Below, one piece after another: positions 36,667 to 45,362 of a stretch of DNA of 64,000 nt. Positions within the stretch are counted from its first letter, which is position 1. The number at the start of each line of letters is the position of its first letter. Under the pieces are notes generated by a model, which was given only the letters and a program-made list of their open reading frames with translations, was not told where the DNA came from and searched no databases. Source of the stretch: Sphingomonas sp. (lineage in GTDB: Bacteria > Pseudomonadota > Alphaproteobacteria > Sphingomonadales > Sphingomonadaceae). Location: contig JAICSX010000002.1 of the NCBI GenBank assembly GCA_025936675.1, positions 55,198-119,197 of the forward strand, written 5' to 3'. The position numbers and the translations under genes were made by a program.

Positions 36667-36694
36667 CTACATTTGTAGAGTGCTACATTTGTAG
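36667..36694. promoter_or_regulatory. Two tandem BlaI operators
   Basis: The dodecamer CTACATTTGTAG occurs twice, at 36667-36678 and 36683-36694, separated by 4 bases (16-base centre spacing). Each holds the TACA-nn-TGTA dyad recognised by BlaI/MecI repressors. They lie between the tRNA-Ser gene and blaI, where the operon promoter must be. Two identical sites about 1.5 helical turns apart allow two dimers to bind. Confidence 0.88.
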
Positions 36695-36733
36695 CGTGAA
36701 CGCAAGCTGAATTTTTGCGAGCGGTGCAATTGC

Positions 36734-36823
36734 TGGCGGATGGGGTGGGATTCGAACCCACGGACGGCTTGCACCGTCGCCGGTTTTCAAGACCGGTGCC
36801 TTAAACCGCTCGGCCACCCATCC
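36734..36823 (-). tRNA. tRNA-Ser (anticodon UGA)
   Basis: Read on the minus strand the 5' end GGATGGG pairs with CCCATCC at the 3' end, followed by discriminator G and an encoded CCA (36736-36734). The anticodon loop is CTTGAAA with anticodon TGA. The long variable arm and the T-loop GGTTCGAATCC are typical of a class II serine tRNA. The gene overlaps the upstream extension of the mltB frame, which is therefore not coding there. Confidence 0.97.
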
Positions 36824-36994
36824 GACTGGAATCGCTTGTCGGGACGGAGCGCCGGCTTTGCAAGAGCGATCGGCCATTTCCGGTTAATCGTCCCGTGCGA
36901 TCTTCTTCGGACGGACTGTGCATCGACCGCGATGAACGAAGCTGGTCGCGTGGCCGCTTTGCACCTTAGCCTCGGGCCTCACAAGGAGGACGCA

Positions 36995-38053
36995 TTGGGA
37001 TTCGCTGGGTGGGGGATCGTCGCGGGAGTAAGCGCGTCGTTGAGTGCGGCAAGCGTGCCGATGTCGTTTACGGCGGTGGCTGCGAGTCAGGCTGCTCAAT
37101 CGGATTCCTGGGAAACATACAAAGTACGCTTGGAATATCTCGCGCGCGCTCAGGGTGTTCGCGAAGCGACGATCGACGCCAATGTCCCCGGCCTAACAAA
37201 GAACAACCGCATTATCGACCTGGAGCGGACGGAGCCCGTGGCGCAGACCAGCAACGGAGTCATCGGCGCTCTTGCCCCATACCTGCGTGCTCACGTCACT
37301 GACTCTTTGATCCGCCGTGGACGCGCCAATTATGCGGACAATTACTCGGGTCTGACTCGCCTGGAGTCCCGCTACGGGGTGGATCCGCCAGTGCTGATGG
37401 CAATCTGGGGGTTGGAAACGAGCTACGGAACGGTCACCGGCAGCACGGACTTGCTGCAGGCGCTGGCAAGCCTCGGCTATTACGGCCGCCGCCGGGAGCT
37501 GTTCGAAAACGAGTTCGTTGCAGCCCTTAAGCTGATGGACGAGGGCGTTCCCCGCTGGCGGCTGAAGGGCAGCTGGGCGGGGGCGACGGGCTATCCGCAG
37601 TTCATGCCTTCAGTCGCGCTTCGCCTGCGCGCCGACGGGGATGGAGACGGCTACGCCGACATCTGGGCAAACGAGCTCGATGGCCTCGCTTCGATCGCGT
37701 CCTACCTCCGAGACGCAGGCTGGAAGCCGAATGTGGCATGGGGCGTGCCGGTCAGGACTCCGCTGACTTTGAACCGGGCCGCGATTGCGAACCGCACGAC
37801 GGCGCCGCGCTGTCCGCAGGTCTACCGCCGCCTCAGCCGCTGGCTGACGATGCGCGAGTGGCGCGCGCTCGGAGTGACCCCCATCGGCCGATCCCTTCCC
37901 GACAGCGAGATGGCGAGCCTCATCGAGCCCGATGGCGCTTACCAGACCGCTTATCTACTCACGTCCAACTATCGCGCGATCCTCGATTACAACTGCTCGA
38001 ATTTTTACGCGATTTCCGTCGGAGTTCTGGCGGACGCGATTGCTCGGCGATAG
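36995..38053 (+). CDS. mltB: Lytic murein transglycosylase MltB
   Basis: Cleaves peptidoglycan glycan strands with formation of 1,6-anhydro-muramic acid. Motifs of the GH103/MltB family: YGVDPPVLMAIWGLETSYG with the catalytic Glu, STDLLQALASLGYYGRRRELFENEF, and GSWAGATGYPQFMPS. The open frame continues upstream through the tRNA gene. The TTG at 36995 is chosen because AGGAGG ends 5 bases before it and the product begins directly with a signal peptide (GIVAGVSASLSAASVPMS). An ATG at 36932 is the main alternative. 352 residues, probably periplasmic. The D,D-carboxypeptidase gene follows after 41 bases. Confidence 0.9.
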   Translation: MGFAGWGIVAGVSASLSAASVPMSFTAVAASQAAQSDSWETYKVRLEYLARAQGVREATIDANVPGLTKNNRIIDLERTEPVAQTSNGVIGALAPYLRAHVTDSLIRRGRANYADNYSGLTRLESRYGVDPPVLMAIWGLETSYGTVTGSTDLLQALASLGYYGRRRELFENEFVAALKLMDEGVPRWRLKGSWAGATGYPQFMPSVALRLRADGDGDGYADIWANELDGLASIASYLRDAGWKPNVAWGVPVRTPLTLNRAAIANRTTAPRCPQVYRRLSRWLTMREWRALGVTPIGRSLPDSEMASLIEPDGAYQTAYLLTSNYRAILDYNCSNFYAISVGVLADAIARR

Positions 38054-38094
38054 ACAGGCTCATCACCTTTCAATCGGGGAAGCCGTCCAGTCTC

Positions 38095-39273
38095 ATGCAG
38101 CGCACCATCCTTCTTGCAACCGCCGCTTCCATCCTGCTCGCCAGCGCCGCGCCTGCGGCAGCGCCGCAGTTCGATACGCCGGCCAAGGTGGCCTATCTTT
38201 ACGACGTAAATTCGGGGGCGGTGCTCTACGCCAAGAACCCCGATGTCCGGATGCCTCCCGCCTCGATGGCCAAGATGATGACCACCGAGGTCGCCTTCGA
38301 GCTGATCGACAAGGGCCAGCTGCCGCTCAGCAAGATGTGCACTGTCCGGCCCGAGACGTGGCAGAAGTGGCATGGGCCGCAGGCCGGATCGACGATGTTC
38401 CTCAGCCCCAACGAGCAGGTCAGCGTCGAGAATCTGATCAAGGGCATCGTTACCCTGTCCGGCAACGACGCGTCGGTCGTTCTTGCCGAGTGCATCGCCG
38501 GGACAGAGCAAGCCTTCACCGACCAGATGAACGCGCTCGCGAAAAAGATCGGCGTCACCAACAGCCATTTCGGCACCGCGAATGGCTGGCCGGACAATGG
38601 CGTCACCTATGTGACTGCGCGCGACCTTGCGACCATCGCCAAGGCGACGATCGAGCACCATCCGAAGCTCTATAAGGAGTTCTACTCGCTGCCGAGCTTC
38701 ACCTGGGGCAAGACGATGGGTGCCGGCAAGGACATCACCCAGGACAACCGCAATCCGATCCTTGGTCATGTACCGGGAGCGGACGGGCTGAAGACGGGCC
38801 ATACCGACGAGGCCGGTTACGGGTTCACCGGGTCGGCCGACCAGAATGGTCGCCGCCTGATCGAAGTGCTCGCCGGAATGGCTAGTTGGAACCAGCGCGT
38901 TCAGGAATCGACGCGCCTCATCCAGTGGGGTTTCGGCGCCTGGACCGACAAGCCCTTGTTCAAAGCGGGCGACAAGGTCGGTAGCGCCAAGGTCCAGATG
39001 GGAAGCTCGAGCGAAGTGCCGCTCGTCGCGCCGCGCGACCTGGCTGTCACGATCCCGGCGGGGCTCTCGTCCGGCTCGACCAGCATGAAGATCCGGTACG
39101 ACGGGCCGATCATGGCGCCGATCGCGAAGGGCCAGGAAGTAGCGCAGCTGGTGGTCAGCACCGGCGACACGCCGCCGCAGGTCGTGCCCTTGGTCGCTGG
39201 TGAGGATGTCGGCCGCGCCGGATTCTTCGGACGCATGTGGCTCGGGCTCAAGTCGCTGTTCGGCATGGCGTGA
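38095..39273 (+). CDS. dac: D-alanyl-D-alanine carboxypeptidase (PBP5/6 class, S11)
   Basis: Removes the terminal D-Ala from peptidoglycan pentapeptides. The three penicillin-binding motifs are complete: SMAK at residues 57-60, SGN at 122-124 and KTG at 233-235. A signal peptide (MQRTILLATAASILLASAAPAAA) precedes them. After the catalytic domain there is the C-terminal beta-rich domain of PBP5 (about 300-370) and a short amphipathic end (FFGRMWLGLKSLFG) that may anchor the protein to the membrane. 392 residues. The stop overlaps the tmk GTG start. Confidence 0.94.
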   Translation: MQRTILLATAASILLASAAPAAAPQFDTPAKVAYLYDVNSGAVLYAKNPDVRMPPASMAKMMTTEVAFELIDKGQLPLSKMCTVRPETWQKWHGPQAGSTMFLSPNEQVSVENLIKGIVTLSGNDASVVLAECIAGTEQAFTDQMNALAKKIGVTNSHFGTANGWPDNGVTYVTARDLATIAKATIEHHPKLYKEFYSLPSFTWGKTMGAGKDITQDNRNPILGHVPGADGLKTGHTDEAGYGFTGSADQNGRRLIEVLAGMASWNQRVQESTRLIQWGFGAWTDKPLFKAGDKVGSAKVQMGSSSEVPLVAPRDLAVTIPAGLSSGSTSMKIRYDGPIMAPIAKGQEVAQLVVSTGDTPPQVVPLVAGEDVGRAGFFGRMWLGLKSLFGMA

Positions 39274-39893
39274 GCCGCGGCCGGTTCATCAGCCTCGAAG
39301 GCGGGGAGGGGGTCGGCAAGTCGACGCAGGTCCAGGCTGTCGCCGCAGCACTCCGGGAACGAGGCATTGACGTCGTCATCACCCGCGAGCCCGGCGGAAG
39401 CGACGGAGCCGAGCGGATTCGTGCGCTGCTCTTGACTGGCGCGGACGAGCGCTGGGGAGCCCAGGCAGAAGCTCTCCTGTTCGCTGCGGCGCGGGCCGAC
39501 CATGTCGAAAAGACGATCAAGCCTGCGCTCGACAATGGCCAATGGGTCTTGTCGGACCGCTTCGTCGACAGTTCACTTGCGTATCAGGGCGGGGCGGGCG
39601 GGCTCGGCATCGAAGCAGTTCGGACAATCAACGCCTTTGGCATTGGCGATGAGTTTCCTGACCGCACTTTGGTCCTGACGCTAAGCGAAGGCACGGAACG
39701 CGCTCGGGCGCGGGACACAGCAGGAAGCGATCGGATCGGCGGCCGATCGGATGAATATCATCGCAAGGTCGATGCGGCATTTCACATCATCGCAGCGGAG
39801 GAGCCTGGTCGAGTGAGGCTCGTCGACGCGGCCGGGTCGGCGCACGAGGTTACGCAGCGGCTTCTCGAAGCCATCAAGGACCTGCTGCCGTGA
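39270..39893 (+). CDS. tmk: Thymidylate kinase
   Basis: Phosphorylates dTMP to dTDP. The P-loop is GGEGVGKST near the N-terminus, followed by the DR(Y/F/H) motif seen as SDRFVDSSLAYQGGAGG and a lid region with ARARD. The GTG at 39270, overlapping the dac stop, gives 207 residues and the normal SRGRFISLEGGEG start. The longer frame inside dac is not used. Coupled to holB through GTGA, a common tmk-holB pairing. Confidence 0.95.
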   Translation: MSRGRFISLEGGEGVGKSTQVQAVAAALRERGIDVVITREPGGSDGAERIRALLLTGADERWGAQAEALLFAAARADHVEKTIKPALDNGQWVLSDRFVDSSLAYQGGAGGLGIEAVRTINAFGIGDEFPDRTLVLTLSEGTERARARDTAGSDRIGGRSDEYHRKVDAAFHIIAAEEPGRVRLVDAAGSAHEVTQRLLEAIKDLLP

Positions 39894-40870
39894 TCCTGGG
39901 TCAGGAGAGAGCAGTCGAAGCGTTCGCGCGCGCCTGGGCCTCGCGCAAGCTCCATCACGCTTGGCTTCTTGCCGGTCCGAAGGGCGTCGGCAAGGCGAGC
40001 TTCGCGAAGGCGGCGGCGCGTCGGGTCCTTGCCGAGGCCGCGGGCCCCGCGGTCGATCTGCCCGGCATCCAGACGGGTGACGAGCATCCGATCGTGAAGC
40101 TGGTCGGGGCTGGCAGCCACCCGGACATGCGCTGGCTCGAGCGTATTGAAAATCCAAAGTCGAAAACGCCCGGTAGCCTTTATAAGAACATCATCGTCGA
40201 GCAGATCCGCGGGCTGGGCGAATTTCTCAGCCTCAGTGCCGCATTGTCCCCGTGGCGTGTAGTCGTAATCGACACGGTCGATGAGCTGGAGAGATCCGGG
40301 GCTAACGCCCTTCTGAAGATGCTTGAGGAGCCTCCGGCCAATACGCTCTTCTTCCTCGTCAGCCATGCACCCGGGCGCCTTCTTCCAACGATCCGCTCGC
40401 GCTGCCGCCGCCTCGACTTCACGAACCTGGACGATGACGTCATGACGTCAATCCTCGTTGCGAAAGCACCGGCGCTGACGGCCGCACAGCGACAGCAGGT
40501 CATCGCTATGTCGAACGGCTCGGCAGGGCGAGCACTCGCATTCGCCGAGCTGGATCTGGCGAAGCTCGAGGCAACGGCGATGGCGATCCTGCGCGAAGGC
40601 GACCCGACGAACGCGCGCCGGTCGGAGCTTGCGCTGGAGCTAGGTCGAAAAGGCGCCGCCGAGCGCTACGCCGCGTTCCTCGACCTCGCTCCGTCTCTCA
40701 TTGCGCGAGAGGCCAAGAAGCTACGAGGAGCGCCTCTCGAGCGCGCTCTCGGTGCTTACGAGAAGGCGCGCGAGCTTACCGCTGTTGCGCCGCGCGTCTT
40801 GCTCGATCCTTCGGCAACCGTATTTCAGATCGGCGGAATCCTGGCTGAGGTCGGGAAGCCGGTTTCTTGA
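39890..40870 (+). CDS. holB: DNA polymerase III subunit delta'
   Basis: Clamp-loader subunit of the replicase. AAA+ features: GPKGVGKASFAKAAARR as the Walker A, an 'NALLKMLEEPPANTLFFLVSHAPGRLLPTIRSRC' region that contains the SRC motif of clamp loaders near residue 165, and a C-terminal collar domain. 326 residues. Start GTG overlaps the tmk stop. No zinc-binding Cys cluster is evident, as in many alphaproteobacterial delta' proteins. Confidence 0.92.
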   Translation: MILGQERAVEAFARAWASRKLHHAWLLAGPKGVGKASFAKAAARRVLAEAAGPAVDLPGIQTGDEHPIVKLVGAGSHPDMRWLERIENPKSKTPGSLYKNIIVEQIRGLGEFLSLSAALSPWRVVVIDTVDELERSGANALLKMLEEPPANTLFFLVSHAPGRLLPTIRSRCRRLDFTNLDDDVMTSILVAKAPALTAAQRQQVIAMSNGSAGRALAFAELDLAKLEATAMAILREGDPTNARRSELALELGRKGAAERYAAFLDLAPSLIAREAKKLRGAPLERALGAYEKARELTAVAPRVLLDPSATVFQIGGILAEVGKPVS

Positions 40871-40901
40871 AGCAATAGGGGCAGGCGGCTAGGGCGACGC
40901 C

Positions 40902-42413
40902 ATGGGCGAGCCCTTCTATATCACGACAGCGATCAGCTATCCGAACGGGCCGCCGCATATCGGCCATGCCTATGAAGCGATTGCGGCCGATGCGATCGCG
41001 CGCTTCCAGCGCAGCCAGGGTCGCGACGTTCGCTTTCAGACCGGCACCGACGAGCACGGGTTGAAGATGGCTCAGGCTGCTCGGGGCGAAGGCGTCGAGC
41101 CGCGCGCGTTCGCCGACAAAATGTCGCGTCTTTTCCAGGATATGTGCGACGCTCTCAACGTCTCGTATGACCGTTTCATCCGAACATCGCAGCCGGATCA
41201 TTACCGTGCGAGCCAGGCAATCTGGTCGGCGATGGAGGCGAACGGCGACCTGTACCTCGATCGCTACGAAGGCTGGTACTCGGTCCGCGACGAGGCCTAT
41301 TACGAAGAGGAAGAGCTCACCGTTGGCGACGACGGTTCGAAGCTCTCGCCGCAGGGCACGCCGGTCGAGTGGACGGTCGAAGAGAGCTGGTTCTTTCGGC
41401 TGTCGAAATACCAGCAGAAGTTGCTCGACCATTATGCCGCAAATCCCGACTTCATCCGCCCGGAAAGCCGGCGCAACGAGGTCGTGCGCTTCGTTGAAGG
41501 AGGGCTGAAGGACCTCAGCATCTCGCGCACCAGTTTCGACTGGGGCGTGCCGGTGCCGGGGAGCGACAATCACGTGATGTACGTGTGGCTGGACGCGCTG
41601 ACGAACTATGTGACCGGCCTCGGTTATCCGGACGATACGCCTTTGTGGCGCCGATACTGGCCCGCGGACGTCCATTTGATCGGCAAAGACGTCGTGCGGT
41701 TTCACGCGGTCTATTGGCCCGCCTTCCTCATGTCCGCGAGCATCGAGCTGCCGAAGCAGGTCTACGGACACGGCTTCCTGCTAAGCCGCGGCGAAAAGAT
41801 GTCGAAAAGCGTCGGCAATGTCGTCGACCCGATGGTGCTAGCCGAGCGCTTCGGCGTGGACGCACTGCGCTATTTCCTGCTGCGGGAAGTCTCGTTCGGC
41901 CAGGACGGGAGCTATAGCGCGGAGGCGATAGTCGCGCGCGCCAATGCCGAGCTGGCGAACAGTTTCGGCAACCTCGCGCAACGCACTTTCTCGATGGTTT
42001 ACAAGAGTCTGTATGGCATTCTTCCGGAACAAGGTGAGGCGCCTGAGGACATGCAGCTGCTCGACCTGGTCAATCGCGCCACGCGTGAAGAGATGCCGGA
42101 CGCATTCGAGCGTTTCGCCTTCTCGATCGGGATCGAAGCTTGGCTCCGCGCGGTGTTCGCGTGCAACGCGTATGTCGACACGCAAGCGCCGTGGGCGCTC
42201 CGTAAGACTGATCCTGAGCGCATGGCCGCCGTGCTGGGAACCCTCGTATCCGCCGTCCGCGAGCTGACGCGTGCGATTGCGCCGATCGTTCCCGAGGCCG
42301 CGGACAAGCTCCTGACACTGATCGACGCGGGCGACGGCGGCTCGGCGATCCCGCAGCCCACGCCGATTTTCCCGCGCCTCGAGCTTCCCGAGGATGAGGA
42401 GGCGGCGGCTTGA
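40902..42413 (+). CDS. metG: Methionyl-tRNA synthetase
   Basis: Class I synthetase for tRNA-Met. The HIGH motif is in SYPNGPPHIGHAYEA near residue 14-22, and the KMSKS motif in RGEKMSKSVGNVVDP near 300. 503 residues, the short form without the C-terminal tRNA-binding domain found in the E. coli enzyme. No four-Cys zinc knuckle was noticed, so this may be the zinc-free form. The stop overlaps the tatD start. Confidence 0.96.
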   Translation: MGEPFYITTAISYPNGPPHIGHAYEAIAADAIARFQRSQGRDVRFQTGTDEHGLKMAQAARGEGVEPRAFADKMSRLFQDMCDALNVSYDRFIRTSQPDHYRASQAIWSAMEANGDLYLDRYEGWYSVRDEAYYEEEELTVGDDGSKLSPQGTPVEWTVEESWFFRLSKYQQKLLDHYAANPDFIRPESRRNEVVRFVEGGLKDLSISRTSFDWGVPVPGSDNHVMYVWLDALTNYVTGLGYPDDTPLWRRYWPADVHLIGKDVVRFHAVYWPAFLMSASIELPKQVYGHGFLLSRGEKMSKSVGNVVDPMVLAERFGVDALRYFLLREVSFGQDGSYSAEAIVARANAELANSFGNLAQRTFSMVYKSLYGILPEQGEAPEDMQLLDLVNRATREEMPDAFERFAFSIGIEAWLRAVFACNAYVDTQAPWALRKTDPERMAAVLGTLVSAVRELTRAIAPIVPEAADKLLTLIDAGDGGSAIPQPTPIFPRLELPEDEEAAA

Positions 42414-43189
42414 GGCTGATCGATAGCCATTGCCATCTGAATTATGAGGGTCTGGTCGAGCGGCAAGACGAAGTGCTTGCCAAAGCTCGGGAACGCGGCG
42501 TCTCCGGATTCCTGAACATCTCCACGCGACAGCGAGAATGGCGTGACATCATCGCCCTTGCCGAGCGAGAGCCGGACGTCTGGGCTAGCGTCGGCGTTCA
42601 CCCGCACGAGGCCGATGCCCACCCTGATCTCGGCGCCGCCGCGCTCGTTGAAGGTGCCGACCACCGCCGTGTGATCGCGATCGGCGAATGCGGGCTCGAT
42701 TATTATTACGACAAGTCCGATCGAGCCGCGCAGCGCGAGCGCTTCCAGGCCCATATTGACGCCGCCCGCGAGACCCGCTTGCCACTGGTCGTCCACACCC
42801 GCGAGGCGGAGGAGGATACCGCCGAGATGCTCTCTTCCGCCGTGAGGGAAGGGGACGTCATGGGTGTCCTGCATTGCTTCACCGGATCGGCTGAACTCGC
42901 CCGGCAGGCACTGGATCTCGGCTTCTACATTTCGCTGTCCGGGATCGTGACCTTCAAGAACGCGGCCGACCTGCAGGCGACCGCGAAATGGCTGCCGCCG
43001 GATCAGATGCTGGTCGAAACGGATTCGCCCTTTCTCGCGCCGGTCCCACACCGTGGACAAAAATGCGAGCCGGCGTTCGTCGCTGACACCGCCACGTTCA
43101 TAGCTGAATTGAGGGGCGAAGACCCTGAAGAGCTCGCCGAGGCCACCACCAACAACTTCTTCAGATTGTTCAAGAAAGCCCAAGACTAG
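42410..43189 (+). CDS. tatD: TatD-family metal-dependent hydrolase
   Basis: A TIM-barrel nuclease-type hydrolase (259 residues). Metal ligands: IDSHCHLNYEG at the N-terminus (HxH), Glu in IAIGECGLDYYYD, His in VVHTREAEED and LHCFTGS, and Asp in VETDSPFLAPVPHRGQ. The TTG at 42410 overlaps the metG stop and has GAGGAGG about 9 bases upstream. The order metG-tatD-MBL is common in proteobacteria, and the family has been linked to DNA or tRNA processing; the exact substrate is open. Confidence 0.93.
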   Translation: MRLIDSHCHLNYEGLVERQDEVLAKARERGVSGFLNISTRQREWRDIIALAEREPDVWASVGVHPHEADAHPDLGAAALVEGADHRRVIAIGECGLDYYYDKSDRAAQRERFQAHIDAARETRLPLVVHTREAEEDTAEMLSSAVREGDVMGVLHCFTGSAELARQALDLGFYISLSGIVTFKNAADLQATAKWLPPDQMLVETDSPFLAPVPHRGQKCEPAFVADTATFIAELRGEDPEELAEATTNNFFRLFKKAQD

Positions 43190-43190
43190 C

Positions 43191-43955
43191 TTGAAAGCTC
43201 GGATCCTTGGTTGCGGCACGTCTACCGGCGTTCCGAAGATCGGAAATGACTGGGGCCTGTGCGACCCGGCTGAGCCGCGGAACGCGCGCCTCCGAACGTC
43301 GCTGCTGGTCGAAAGCGCCGGTGAACGCATGCTAGTCGACTGCGGTCCCGACCTGCGTCAGCAATTGCTAGCCGCCGAGGTCAGCCGTCTTGCCGGTGTC
43401 ATTGTGACGCACGACCATGGCGATCATTGCCATGGCATCGACGAACTCAGGCCCGTCGCCCAGGCGATCGGGGGACCGGTGCCATTATACGCCAGGACCG
43501 AAGACCTCGCGCAGCTGCGTACGCGGTTCGGCTATGTTTTCGAGCAGTCAGACTTCTATCGGCCAATCGCTGAAGCGCGCGAGCTCGGCGACGAGCTCCG
43601 CTTCGGCCAATGTCCCGTAACGTTCGTTGATCAGCCGCACGGCAGCGTCACGTCTCTTGGGTTGCGCTTCGATGAGGGAGGATTCTCAGTCGGATATGCG
43701 GTAGATTTCAGCAGCTTGAGCGATGAAATGGCTGCTCTGTACCAAGGCGTGGACGTGTGGATTGCGGACTGCCTGACGCGCAAGCCACACCCGACGCACA
43801 TGCATCTGGACGGCCTTTTGGCTGCAGCGCGAGACTTGCGCGTCGGCCAGCTTTATCTCGTACACATGGGTAACGGACTCGACTACCGAACGCTGACCGC
43901 GGAACTGCCCGACTGGGCGGCGCCGGCCTATGATGGCCTGGAGATCACCGCCTGA
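43191..43955 (+). CDS. MBL-fold metallohydrolase (PhnP-like)
   Basis: 254 residues starting with LGCGTSTGVPKIGNDWG, the typical beginning of PhnP-like phosphodiesterases. The zinc motif is THDHGDHCHGID (HxHxDH), and further ligands are in DQPHGSVTSLG and HPTHMHLDGLL. The fold is certain; the substrate is not. Members near metG-tatD are usually unnamed 'MBL fold' proteins. Start TTG, one base after the tatD stop. Stop joined to the next start as TGATG. Confidence 0.92.
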   Translation: MKARILGCGTSTGVPKIGNDWGLCDPAEPRNARLRTSLLVESAGERMLVDCGPDLRQQLLAAEVSRLAGVIVTHDHGDHCHGIDELRPVAQAIGGPVPLYARTEDLAQLRTRFGYVFEQSDFYRPIAEARELGDELRFGQCPVTFVDQPHGSVTSLGLRFDEGGFSVGYAVDFSSLSDEMAALYQGVDVWIADCLTRKPHPTHMHLDGLLAAARDLRVGQLYLVHMGNGLDYRTLTAELPDWAAPAYDGLEITA

Positions 43956-44542
43956 TGTCCAATGACACGATGCTTGGCGGGCTCTACCTCCTGATGGCGG
44001 CGATGCTCGTGCTCGGCGCGCTAATCACCAGGCGCGAGCCGATCGCAAAGCTGATCACCATGGCGCTGGCGTGGGTCGCGATCTTCGGAGCTGGCTTCAT
44101 CCTGTTCACTTTTCGAGACAATCTCGGCTGGGTTGCCGAGCGGCTGAAGGCCGAGGCCGTGGGTACGCCGGTGCAGCAAGGAAGCGAAACGCGTATCCCC
44201 ATGGCGATCGACGGCCATTTCTGGGTCAATGCCAAGCTCAACGGTCATGACGTGAAGTTCCTGGTCGACAGCGGCGCCACGACGACGACGATCGATAGGG
44301 GCACGGCGAAGGCCGCACGGATTGAGACGTCATCGCAACGGGATCTGTTCGTTCGCACGGGTAACGGCGTGATACGGGTTGCCAGCGGGCGCGCTGATGA
44401 ATTGACGATCGGCGGCATCACGCGCCGGAACGTCGCGCTCGAGGTTGCCGACAATGACGATCTCAACGTGCTTGGAATGAACTATCTGTCCTCATTGAGC
44501 CGCTGGGGCGTCGAGGGGCGGTGGCTCATCCTCGTCCCCTGA
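43955..44542 (+). CDS. Retropepsin-like aspartic protease, membrane-anchored
   Basis: 195 residues with two N-terminal membrane segments (about 7-22 and 31-52) and a soluble domain carrying the active site VKFLVDSGATTTTID. This is the DSGA variant of the DTG motif in clan AA proteases. NVLGMNYLSSL is the matching C-terminal psi-loop motif of the TIGR02281-type family. Coupled to the MBL gene by TGATG. Probably a periplasm-facing dimeric protease; substrate unknown. Confidence 0.86.
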   Translation: MSNDTMLGGLYLLMAAMLVLGALITRREPIAKLITMALAWVAIFGAGFILFTFRDNLGWVAERLKAEAVGTPVQQGSETRIPMAIDGHFWVNAKLNGHDVKFLVDSGATTTTIDRGTAKAARIETSSQRDLFVRTGNGVIRVASGRADELTIGGITRRNVALEVADNDDLNVLGMNYLSSLSRWGVEGRWLILVP

Positions 44543-44565
44543 CCGTATGCTATACTTTACATAAT
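44538..44565 (+). promoter_or_regulatory. AT-rich promoter region before mazG (candidate)
   Basis: Between the protease stop and mazG the sequence turns unusually AT-rich (44545-44590). CCTGAC (44538-44543) and CATAAT (44560-44565) are spaced by 16 bases. A second possible -10, TATACT, lies at 44551. The near-palindrome around ATAATGCATATTAT may be a regulator site. Confidence 0.35.
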
Positions 44566-44609
44566 GCATATTATCATACTTTCAGCTTATAGGAGCGCGA
44601 GGGCCCCTC

Positions 44610-45362
44610 ATGCCGCTTGAGCGCCTCGTCGAGATCATGCGCCGCCTCCGCGACCCGGTTAGCGGCTGCGAATGGGACACAGTACAGACGTTCGAGACCA
44701 TCGCGCCCTACACGATCGAGGAAGCCTACGAGGTCGCGGACGCGATTGCGCGCAAAGACATGGATGCGCTCGCCGACGAACTTGGCGATCTTCAGCTCCA
44801 GGTCGTCTTCCACGCGCAAATGGCCGAGGAAGCTGGTCTCTTTACGCTCACAGACGTGCTCGAACGCATCTGCGACAAGATGGAACGCCGGCACCCGCAC
44901 ATTTTCGGCGATGCCCAGCAGGGCGGCCATTATCTCTGGGAAATCATCAAGGCGGAAGAACGCGCCTCAAATCCCGACAAGAGCGCGCTTGCCGGCGTGG
45001 CGCTGGCGCTTCCAGCTCTCGAACGTGCCGCCAAGCTTCAGCGACGCGCCGCGCGCGTGGGCTTCGATTGGCCTGACGTTTCAGGCCCTCGCGCGAAGAT
45101 CGACGAGGAACTCGCCGAGCTTGACGCCGAGACAGAGCATGACCGCAAGCTCGACGAGCTAGGCGACCTTCTGTTCGCCGTCGTAAACTTGGCACGTCAT
45201 CTTAATATCGAGCCGGAAGCGGCTCTTCGTGAAGCCAATCGAAAGTTCGAGCAGCGCTTCCGGTCAATCGAGCACGAACCGGGCTTCGCCGATCTGTCGC
45301 TAGACGAGAAAGAAGCGCTCTGGGTGCGCGCCAAGAAGGCTCAGGCAGACTCCAGGCCCTGA
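44610..45362 (+). CDS. mazG: Nucleoside triphosphate pyrophosphohydrolase MazG
   Basis: Hydrolyses NTPs and dNTPs to monophosphates, a housecleaning role, and can influence ppGpp. Two MazG domains are visible: N-terminal EEAYEVADAI followed by ELGDLQLQVVFHAQMA, and C-terminal KLDELGDLLFAVVNLARHL, each with the ExxE-x12-ExxD type metal site. 250 residues. ATG at 44610. Convergent with hflX, overlapping by 22 bases. Confidence 0.94.
   Translation: MPLERLVEIMRRLRDPVSGCEWDTVQTFETIAPYTIEEAYEVADAIARKDMDALADELGDLQLQVVFHAQMAEEAGLFTLTDVLERICDKMERRHPHIFGDAQQGGHYLWEIIKAEERASNPDKSALAGVALALPALERAAKLQRRAARVGFDWPDVSGPRAKIDEELAELDAETEHDRKLDELGDLLFAVVNLARHLNIEPEAALREANRKFEQRFRSIEHEPGFADLSLDEKEALWVRAKKAQADSRP

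Noticed and set aside
36740..36994. N-terminal extension of mltB up to 36740
   Set aside because: It would translate through the tRNA-Ser gene; TTG 36995 has a good ribosome binding site and a signal peptide.
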